A stretch of DNA of 6,493 nucleotides, from positions 1 through 6,493 of the forward strand of contig JAITRV010000011.1 of the NCBI GenBank assembly GCA_031288215.1, written 5' to 3'. This DNA comes from Spirochaetaceae bacterium. GTDB lineage: Bacteria; Spirochaetota; Spirochaetia; Treponematales; Breznakiellaceae. Positions 1 to 4,478 of the stretch are shown one piece after another; the stretch's first letter is position 1, and the number at the start of each line of letters is the position of its first letter. Under the pieces are notes generated by a model. The model was not told where the DNA came from and made no database searches. It saw only the letters and a program-made list of their open reading frames with translations. The position numbers were made by a program, and so were the translations under genes.

Positions 1-824
1 CTGGACATCAGCAAGTACTTTGACAGCATACCACACGACAAACTCCGGGAAACACTGGGTCAACGGGTTAGTGACGGAGTGATAGCGGACTTTAGTCCGA
101 CGGGTAATCGGAAAGTGGTTACACGCGGGGGTGATGGAAGCGGGGAAGATGAGCTACAGCGAAACCGGCTCCCCCCAAGGGGGAGTCATATCGCCGCTAC
201 TGAGCAATATCTACCTGCATGAAGTACTGGACAACTGGTTTGTAACGGTGGTTCAGCCGAGGCTTGCGGGGAAATCGTTCATGGTACGCTATGCTGACGA
301 TGCGGTCATCGGGTGTGAGAAGGAGGAGGACGCCGACCGGATAATGAAGGGGAAAAGCCCTCCGATTTGCGAAGTATGGATTAACGATACACCCGGAGAA
401 GACGAAGCTGGTAGACTTCCGGAAGCCTGCCGGAGAGCGCCGCAAAGGGAACGGAAGTTTCACGTTTTTGGGATTCCGGCATTACTGGAGGAAATCCCGG
501 AAGGGGCGGTGGATAGTGGGACGGAAGACGGATAGTAAACGGCTGAGCCGGGCATTGAAAGCGATAGGGCAGTGGTGTCGGGAGAACCGGCACCGGGCGA
601 AAGGAGACCAACACCGGGAACTGAGTGCCAAGCTGCGGGGGTACTATTACGGAATCCCCCTTAATTACGCAAGCATCGGGTTATACTACCAACAGGTAAA
701 ACGGATATGGTTCAAGTGGATGAACCGGAGGTCGGCGAAGGTGAGCCAGAACTGGCACGCGTTCGGCGAGTACCTGCGGAACGTTCCGCTTCCGGAGCCG
801 AAAATAATACACTCCTGGAACTAA
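1..824 (+). pseudogene. ltrA: Group II intron reverse transcriptase/maturase (LtrA-like), 5'-truncated by window edge and frameshifted
   Basis: Degenerate multifunctional intron protein, which in intact form splices the intron RNA and reverse-transcribes it into a target. It is readable only across three frames. Frame 1 (1-84) has LDISKYFDSI, the RT domain A block with a catalytic Asp. Frame 2 (about 98-349) has SETGSPQGGVISPLLSNIYLH and the YADD active site at 290-301. Frame 3 (about 350-824) has FAKYGLTIHPEKTKLVDF, then the maturase/X domain (WCRENRHR, KLRG, NRRSAK), ending IIHSWN with TAA. No HNH endonuclease domain follows, as in many bacterial lineages. The first frame change coincides with a palindromic insertion (85-100). 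The second fits a 1-nt slip in the G4A4 run at 349-356. KLRGYYYG also looks about two residues short of the usual KLRGHYxYYG. The gene start lies left of the window. Assignment to the family is secure; two independent lesions make it almost certainly inactive unless they are sequencing errors. Confidence 0.93.
85..100. repeat. Short palindromic insert in the maturase frame, copy 1
   Basis: GCGGACTTTAGTCCGA contains a perfect 6-bp inverted repeat, CGGACT (86-91) and AGTCCG (94-99), separated by 2 nt. It sits exactly between the frame-1 block ending RVSDGVI and the frame-2 block beginning RVIGKWLHAG. An inserted length of 13 or 16 nt (both +1 modulo 3) explains the frame change. A near-identical sequence occurs at 855-871 in domain V of the same intron. 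I do not recognise a named repeat family. Confidence 0.65.
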
Positions 825-842
825 GCGAATCTTTTTCTTGAG

Positions 843-891
843 GAACCGGATGCCGCGGACCTGTGGTCCGAAAATTGGGCACGTCCGGGTC
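843..891 (+). ncRNA. Group II intron domain V, altered
   Basis: Domain V is the catalytic hairpin of the intron ribozyme. Here GAACCGGA (843-850) pairs with TCCGGGTC (884-891) apart from an A845/G889 mismatch. TGCC (851-854) pairs with GGCA (878-881) above the usual bulge. The conserved AGC triad expected at 844-846 reads AAC. The hairpin spans 49 nt; domain V is classically about 34 nt, and the excess matches the palindrome at 855-871 placed in the distal loop. Its position right after the maturase ORF and before a good domain VI supports the call. The triad change and the enlarged loop should abolish catalysis. Confidence 0.8.
855..871. repeat. Short palindromic insert in domain V, copy 2
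   Basis: GCGGACCTGTGGTCCGA contains the 6-bp inverted repeat CGGACC (856-861) and GGTCCG (865-870) with a 3-nt spacer. Its outer parts GCGGAC and GTCCGA are identical to the copy at 85-100. The innermost pair is C-G here and T-A there, a compensated change. Removing about 15 nt here returns domain V to 34 nt. Confidence 0.65.
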
Positions 892-896
892 TGTGG

Positions 897-929
897 GGGT
901 TCCGGGTGGGTGACCGCCCGGTTCTACCC
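897..929 (+). ncRNA. Group II intron domain VI with probable branch-point A926
   Basis: A stem of CCGGGTGG (902-909) and CCGCCCGG (914-921) makes eight consecutive pairs, one of them G-U, closed by a GTGA tetraloop (910-913). GGG (897-899) can pair with CCC (927-929) to form the base. The unpaired TTCTA on the 3' side places A926 as the likely lariat branch point, 7-8 nt upstream of the expected splice site. Unlike domain V, this hairpin looks intact. Confidence 0.75.
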
Positions 930-932
930 GGC

Positions 933-1304
933 AAGGGCCCGGTAAAAGCCAACGGCTCATGGGACGCCGCCAGGTCCGACGTGATTGCTCTGCATAATGT
1001 AAAGCTCCATATAGAAAGCGGAACCTTGACTATCCCGAATGGCAAAAGTCTCCGGCTGACGAACGATGGCGGCGTGGCCAACCTCCGCTCGCTCACGGGT
1101 GAGGATGGCGCTCACATTACGATTGAGAGTGGTGGCTATCTTTATCTTGAGCAAAACGCCGTGGGCGCAAACTTCTATACCTCAATGGGCGATCCGGTAA
1201 GTTACACGATAACAGGTCCCTTCAACACTGTACCATCGGGCACCTATGACTGGACGGATGATGCCGATGGAGACGGTAACCCCGGCCGGCAGAAAGACTC
1301 CTAA
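933..1304 (+). pseudogene. 3' exon: C-terminal part of a repetitive, probably exported protein interrupted by the intron
   Basis: An open frame of about 123 residues runs from the intron/exon junction to a TAA. No family is recognised. The residues look like an extracellular beta-solenoid: short alternating strands with Gly/Asn turns (HIESGTLTIPNGKSLRL, HITIESGGYLYLEQNA), few cysteines and no membrane segment. Near the C-terminus an Asp-rich stretch, DDADGDGNPG (from 1257), resembles the calcium loops of dockerins or thrombospondin type-3 repeats. A GTG at 906 could open this frame but lies inside intron domain VI, so it is not a credible native start. The 5' exon is outside the window. The gene could still be functional only if the intron splices, which the domain V damage argues against. 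Function unknown. Confidence 0.6.
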
Positions 1305-1317
1305 ACCCCCCGTGTAA

Positions 1318-1333
1318 CCGGCGCACCAGCCGG
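1318..1333. other. Weak hairpin in the gap between convergent genes
   Basis: CCGGC (1318-1322) and GCCGG (1329-1333) enclose a 6-nt loop just after the stop codon of the exon fragment. No T-tract follows on either strand, so an intrinsic terminator is not supported. Nothing else is visible in the gap 1305-1425. Confidence 0.3.
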
Positions 1334-1425
1334 CCAAGGCAGCCTCATCCGGCAGCCGTACCCGCTCCCACGCGGAAAGGCAGGCCGAGGGATACTCCCG
1401 CCGGAAATGCCCGGTACGTGCCGGT

Positions 1426-2181
1426 TTATCCCCCCGTGCCGGGTGAGGTGAGCAGGTCCTGTTCCCCCGAGGAGAGGGCCCGGAGGATCCGGCGTTTTAC
1501 GGCGCCGGAGTTGCCGGTAAACTCGGCGATCCGCTTCCGTACTTCCCGGCGCTTGGAGCGGAGGCCGTAGGGGCAGGTGCAGGCCGCGGCCAAAAGGCCC
1601 TGTTCCCCGGCGCAGGCGATGATCTGCTGCTCCTCCAGGTAGCCCAGGGGCCGGACGAGGCTGACCGGGTATTTCCGGTAGCGGAGGAGCATGGGCATGG
1701 CCTCCAGACGTCCCTTGGCGGTCATGTTCATGAAGAAGGTTTCGATGATGTCGTCCAGATGGTGCCCCAGGGCGATCTTGTTGAAGTTGTTTTCCACCGC
1801 GTATTTGAGGAGTTCCGTCCGCCGCTGGGTGGAGCACCAGTAACAGTTCATCTTTTCCCCCTCCTTGAGCCGTCCGATGATGGGGACAAAGCGGTCCGTA
1901 AAGGGGACGCCCCATTCCTCAAGACGGGCGGAAAGGAAGCCCTTTTTGCAACAGGCGCAGAAATCGCTGGAGATGTGGATCGCCTCCAGGGTATAGTTCC
2001 GCTTGAGTTCCTGCCGGATCGAAGAGAGGGCCCAGGCCATGACCGTGGAGTCCTTGCCCCCGGAGGCGGCGACGAGGATCCGGTCCCCCTCCTCGATGAG
2101 GCGCCGCTCCAGGACCGCCTTGGCGGTGAGTTTTTGCACCACCCGGCTCGCGGCGGCCCGGCGTAAAAAGCGGTCAGCCAT
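1426..2181 (-). CDS. ttcA: TtcA-like PP-loop tRNA thiolase (probable tRNA 2-thiocytidine-32 synthetase)
   Basis: A 251-residue cytoplasmic enzyme of the PP-loop ATP pyrophosphatase family. TtcA adenylates C32 of certain tRNAs and replaces its oxygen with sulfur using a [4Fe-4S] cluster. Visible motifs are the PP-loop SGGKDS (40-45), CYWC (113-116), GHHLDD (139-144) with the following NM, the RPL segment (177-179) and CTCPYG (201-206). The CxxC plus a later cysteine match the three-Cys cluster ligation described for TtcA. An extra CACC cluster (75-78) follows the second strand. The protein is shorter than E. coli TtcA (about 310 residues), mostly at the ends. The ATG overlaps the 3' end of tcdA by 8 bp and has no clear ribosome binding site, suggesting translational coupling. 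The family call is firm; the exact tRNA substrate is inferred. Confidence 0.85.
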   Translation of the reverse strand: MADRFLRRAAASRVVQKLTAKAVLERRLIEEGDRILVAASGGKDSTVMAWALSSIRQELKRNYTLEAIHISSDFCACCKKGFLSARLEEWGVPFTDRFVPIIGRLKEGEKMNCYWCSTQRRTELLKYAVENNFNKIALGHHLDDIIETFFMNMTAKGRLEAMPMLLRYRKYPVSLVRPLGYLEEQQIIACAGEQGLLAAACTCPYGLRSKRREVRKRIAEFTGNSGAVKRRILRALSSGEQDLLTSPGTGG

Positions 2182-3010
2182 GGACGGCGGCAGGGGCCGC
2201 TTCCGCCACGGGGGCGGCGGCTCCGCCGTACCGGGCGTGAAGGTCCCGGACCACTAAGCTCGCCAGGATCATCCCCGCCGCGGCGGTGACGGTGACGGCG
2301 CTCCCGTTGATCACCTTCTTGGCGCCGCACCATTCCGGCCCCTCGCCGCCGCAGCGGCTGGGGCAGAAGCATTGGGCGGAACCGCAGGCGGTCTCGATCT
2401 CCTCATGCCGGGGGAGCCGCTCGGGGCTGTATACCACGGTAAAATGCCCCCGGAAGCCCCGTTTCCGCAGCCCCGACCGGACCAGCCGGGCCAGGGGGCA
2501 GCCCCGGCTTTCCCAAATATCGGCGGTCTTGAGCTGGGTGGGGTCCAGTTTCAGGGCGGTTCCCATGGAAGCATAGAGCCGCGCCTTGGTTTGGGAGGCC
2601 AGTTCGATGAGATCGAGTTTGTAGGTGAGGCTGTCGATGGCGTCGATCACGTAGTCCGCCTCCTCCAGGCCGAATTCCGCCGCGGTCTCCCGGGAAAAGA
2701 CCCTGTTCAGGGCCCGCACCGTACAGGCGCCGTTGATCTCCCGGAGCCGTTCTCCCAGGACCTCGGCCTTGACCCGCCCCACGGTACGGGTCGTGGCCTG
2801 GACCTGGCGGTTGATGTTGGTCACGCAGACCCGGTCGGAATCCACCAGGGTAATGTGCCCGATGCCGGAGCGGACCAGGGCCTCGGCGCACCAGCTCCCC
2901 ACCCCTCCCAGGCCGAAGACCTGGACCCTGGTCCGGAAAAGGGCCTCCATGGTACGGGCGCCGGTGAGGAGGGATAGCCGCTGAAAGAGCGGGTTAACCT
3001 TCACGGACAT
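2174..3010 (-). CDS. tcdA: tRNA threonylcarbamoyladenosine dehydratase TcdA (E1/ThiF/MoeB superfamily)
   Basis: A 278-residue protein. TcdA (CsdL) uses ATP to dehydrate t6A37 of ANN-decoding tRNAs to the cyclic form ct6A. The Rossmann ATP site is FGLGGVGSWCAEAL (about residues 32-45), then TLVDSD (54-59), VTNINRQ (63-69) and YVIDAIDS (120-127). These are E1-like landmarks that match E. coli TcdA closely (GIGGVGSWAAEAL, VTNTNRQ, YVIDAIDS). The C-terminal third differs, with a cysteine-rich stretch of five Cys (209-228) and an Ala/Pro-rich tail. I chose the ATG at 3010 over a TTG at 3034: a G-rich ribosome binding sequence lies just upstream and the shorter N-terminus fits the family. Other E1-like adenylyltransferases such as MoeB or ThiF are less likely given the VIDAIDS/VTNINRQ match and the lack of any cofactor-synthesis neighbour. 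Confidence 0.87.
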   Translation of the reverse strand: MSVKVNPLFQRLSLLTGARTMEALFRTRVQVFGLGGVGSWCAEALVRSGIGHITLVDSDRVCVTNINRQVQATTRTVGRVKAEVLGERLREINGACTVRALNRVFSRETAAEFGLEEADYVIDAIDSLTYKLDLIELASQTKARLYASMGTALKLDPTQLKTADIWESRGCPLARLVRSGLRKRGFRGHFTVVYSPERLPRHEEIETACGSAQCFCPSRCGGEGPEWCGAKKVINGSAVTVTAAAGMILASLVVRDLHARYGGAAAPVAEAAPAAVHG

Positions 3011-3087
3011 TCCCCCGCTTCCCCCGGTTCGCAACGAAAAACATTGAGGGTACTCCCATAGGCCTCTCCCGGGGCGCTGCCGGCGGT

Positions 3088-3342
3088 TTACCGGCCGTCC
3101 TGGGAAAGGGCCAGTTCCACCGCCCGGGCGAGCTGATCCCCGCAGGAGGTTGCCTTAGAATGGCATTCCAGGCCCTTTAATTTTTTTATGAGTTCCTTCG
3201 CATCCATCCCTTCCGCCAAAATGCCCAGGGCCTTGAGATTGCCGTCACAGCCGTTCTCAAAGGTAATGGAGTGAACCTTTCCCTCAATGACGTCAAACCA
3301 TATTCGTGAAGAACAGGTTCCCTGGGTTCTATATTCATACAT
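3088..3342 (-). CDS. Small four-cysteine TSCPD-domain protein (TIGR03905-like)
   Basis: An 84-residue protein starting MYEYRTQGTCSS. It resembles the small stand-alone TSCPD proteins (TIGR03905 type), related to the TSCPD region at the C-terminus of B12-dependent ribonucleotide reductases. Four cysteines (C10, C32, C60, C67) and the signature ATSCGDQLA (64-72), with G in place of the P of TSCPD, support this. NGCDGNLKALG (30-40) is the other conserved block. The cysteines are suitable for metal binding, but no function is established. Start chosen at ATG 3342, with GGGAG seven to eight bases upstream; an upstream in-frame ATG at 3405 would place the promoter-proximal region inside the gene and has no family-like sequence. 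First gene of the leftward unit, 77 bp before tcdA. Confidence 0.85.
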   Translation of the reverse strand: MYEYRTQGTCSSRIWFDVIEGKVHSITFENGCDGNLKALGILAEGMDAKELIKKLKGLECHSKATSCGDQLARAVELALSQDGR

Positions 3343-3407
3343 ACGATGCTCCCTGCCGGAAATAGCCGATCCGATCCAAGATTCCCCGGAACCCGGAGAC
3401 TTCACCT

Positions 3408-3436
3408 AATATACCGCAAAAAAGACCCTTGGTAAA
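3408..3436 (-). promoter_or_regulatory. Probable sigma-70-type promoter of the TSCPD-tcdA-ttcA unit
   Basis: On the minus strand TTTACC (3431-3436) and TATATT (3408-3413) are separated by exactly 17 bp. Transcription would start near 3400 and leave a leader of about 60 nt before the ATG at 3342. No other promoter is obvious in the 77-bp gap before tcdA, so this one may serve all three genes. Confidence 0.5.
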
Positions 3437-3463
3437 TCCCCCAGGCCCGTGCCGGAAACCAAA

Positions 3464-3493
3464 GCCCGGCGCGCCGGATTGCGGATCCGGGCC
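3464..3493. repeat. Nested GC-rich palindromes in the divergent intergenic region
   Basis: A perfect 12-bp palindrome, CCGGCGCGCCGG (3466-3477), overlaps a hairpin of CCGGAT (3474-3479) and ATCCGG (3485-3490) with a 5-nt loop. GCCCGG (3464-3469) can also pair with CCGGGC (3487-3492). No T-run follows. It lies between the two divergent promoters; an operator role is possible but unproven. Confidence 0.45.
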
Positions 3494-3520
3494 GCCGCCG
3501 CGGCGAGGAGGGGTCCGCTT

Positions 3521-3564
3521 TTAACTATTTTTTAACATGCCCCTGACCCCCCTTTAACATTTCC
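3521..3564 (+). promoter_or_regulatory. Pho box: four tandem 11-bp repeats upstream of pstS
   Basis: Consecutive 11-mers are TTAACTATTTT (3521), TTAACATGCCC (3532), CTGACCCCCCT (3543) and TTAACATTTCC (3554). Each begins with a TTAACA-like or CTGAC-like head. PhoB and PhoP response regulators bind exactly such 11-bp direct repeats (CTGTCAT in E. coli, TTAACA-like in Bacillus), one protomer per repeat, and the E. coli pstS promoter also has four. Units 1, 2 and 4 are clear; unit 3 is weaker. Position directly ahead of the phosphate transporter genes supports phosphate-starvation control. Confidence 0.75.
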
Positions 3565-3568
3565 CCGG

Positions 3569-3574
3569 TATGGT
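3569..3574 (+). promoter_or_regulatory. Candidate -10 element of the pst promoter
   Basis: TATGGT starts 4 bp after the last Pho-box unit, giving a start near 3581 and a leader of about 24 nt. There is no -35 hexamer, as expected where the response regulator substitutes for it. TATCTT (3580-3585) is an alternative but would start transcription on top of the ribosome binding site. Confidence 0.4.
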
Positions 3575-3591
3575 GGGGCTATCTTAATGAT

Positions 3592-3597
3592 GAGGAG
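3592..3597 (+). promoter_or_regulatory. Ribosome binding site fixing the pstS start
   Basis: GAGGAG lies 7 nt before ATG 3605. This picks 3605 over in-frame ATGs at 3587 and 3590, which have no ribosome binding site and would add charged residues before the signal peptide. Confidence 0.8.
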
Positions 3598-3604
3598 TGA
3601 ATTG

Positions 3605-4468
3605 ATGAAGATCAAAAGAAAATGTGTCCTGGCGGTCCTGGTCCTGGCCCTGGCGATCCCGGGTTTCGCCGGCCCGTCCCGGGATAATTCGAACCAGTCC
3701 GGTTCGTCTCAGGCCGGTTCGGCCCAGCCTTCCGCCGCGGCCTATACCATCGAAGTGGCGGGGTCTACCTCGGTTACCCCCCTGATGGAACAACTGGCGG
3801 AGGCGTACGCCGCGGTGAAGCCCAACGTAAAGGTCAACATCAACGGTACCGGGTCCTCCGACGGGATCCGGGCGGCGGGAGCCGGAACCAGCGAAGTGGG
3901 CATGTCCAGCCGGGAACTGACCCCCGCGGAAAAGGGATCGGGGCTTCGGGAACTGATCATCGCCATAGACGGGATCGCGGTTATCGTGAATAACAATAAC
4001 CCCCTGGCCAATGTGAGCGTCCCCCAGATTCGGGACATCTATTCCGGCAGGATCACCGACTGGAGCCAGGTCAGCCCCGGCAAGAGCGGGAAAATCGCGG
4101 TGGTTTCCCGGGAGCCCGGTTCGGGAACCCGGGGGGCCTTCGAGGAACTGATAGAGCTCAAGGACCAGCTCGTCCTGGGAGCCACGGAATTTGACGGAAC
4201 CGGCGCGATCAAGGCGGAGATCTCCCGGAACGCCGACGCCATCGGCTACATCTCTCTGGGGTCGGTGGACGCCTCGGTGAAGACCGTGAACATCGAAGGG
4301 GTGGCGGCCAGTACGGCCAACGTGGTGAACGGCAGTTACCGGATCTCCCGGCCCTTCATCCTCCTTACCAAGCGGGAGGTCCACCAGGAAACCCAGCAGT
4401 TCCTGGACTGGATCATGTCCGCGGCGGGGCAGAACATCGTTAAAAAGAGCTGGATCGCCGTCCGCTAA
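3605..4468 (+). CDS. pstS: Phosphate ABC transporter substrate-binding protein PstS
   Basis: A 287-residue extracytoplasmic protein that captures inorganic phosphate and delivers it to the PstCA channel. The N-terminus MKIKRK followed by a hydrophobic core (7-22) is a signal peptide, probably cut near GFA-GP. A Ser/Gly/Gln-rich linker (24-46) follows. The mature domain begins YTIEVAGSTSVTPL (47-60), with the phosphate-contacting GSTSV, then GTGSSDGI (81-88), SSRELTPAE (101-109), IDGIAVIVNNNNP (121-133), IRDIYSGRITDW (142-153) and SREPGSGTRGAFE (168-180). All are hallmarks of the PstS family, in the right order. Length is normal for the short PstS type. No lipobox Cys is present although the linker looks lipoprotein-like. 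First gene of the pst operon, 10 bp before pstC, under the Pho box. Confidence 0.95.
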   Translation: MKIKRKCVLAVLVLALAIPGFAGPSRDNSNQSGSSQAGSAQPSAAAYTIEVAGSTSVTPLMEQLAEAYAAVKPNVKVNINGTGSSDGIRAAGAGTSEVGMSSRELTPAEKGSGLRELIIAIDGIAVIVNNNNPLANVSVPQIRDIYSGRITDWSQVSPGKSGKIAVVSREPGSGTRGAFEELIELKDQLVLGATEFDGTGAIKAEISRNADAIGYISLGSVDASVKTVNIEGVAASTANVVNGSYRISRPFILLTKREVHQETQQFLDWIMSAAGQNIVKKSWIAVR

Positions 4469-4478
4469 GGGTTTGTTC

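Larger units (their letters stand above)
1..932 (+). mobile_element. Degenerate group II intron, 3' portion (maturase ORF in domain IV, then domains V and VI)
   Basis: A retroelement that inserted into a now-interrupted host gene. The 5' end (domains I-III and exon 1) is left of the window. The maturase remnant ends at 824 and a short domain IV tail (825-842) leads to domain V (843-891) and domain VI (897-929), in the order expected of a bacterial group II intron. The 3' splice site is not resolved to the base. From the probable branch-point A at 926 it should fall at about 930-935. The frameshifted protein and the altered domain V indicate a fossil copy that could splice neither by itself nor with its own protein. 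Whether an intact relative elsewhere in the genome could act in trans cannot be judged. Confidence 0.85.

Noticed and set aside
348..361. AGGG/CCCT hairpin at the second maturase frameshift as another palindromic insert
   Set aside because: The spacing between conserved RT residues is normal apart from one base, so a 1-nt slip is sufficient; the sequence does not match the two palindromes.
906..932. GTG start for the exon fragment
   Set aside because: The GTG lies inside the domain VI stem of the intron, so the frame opening there is accidental.
962..978. GGAC/GTCC arms in the exon as a third copy of the palindrome
   Set aside because: The arms are only 4 bp with an 8-nt spacer, the flanks differ, and the reading frame passes through undisturbed.
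1393..1447. Terminator after ttcA
   Set aside because: CCGG-type inverted repeats are present near the stop codon, but stems are short or widely spaced and no T-tract follows on the minus strand.
2372..2977. 201-residue open frame on the + strand across tcdA
   Set aside because: Gly/Pro/Asp-rich shadow of the tcdA codons; no family features.
3343..3405. N-terminal extension of the TSCPD protein from ATG 3405
   Set aside because: The added 21 residues have no family-like sequence and the ATG is only a few bases downstream of the -10 element; ATG 3342 has a strong ribosome binding site.
3587..3604. Upstream ATG start for pstS
   Set aside because: No ribosome binding site ahead of it; GAGGAG is placed for ATG 3605, which directly begins a good signal peptide.
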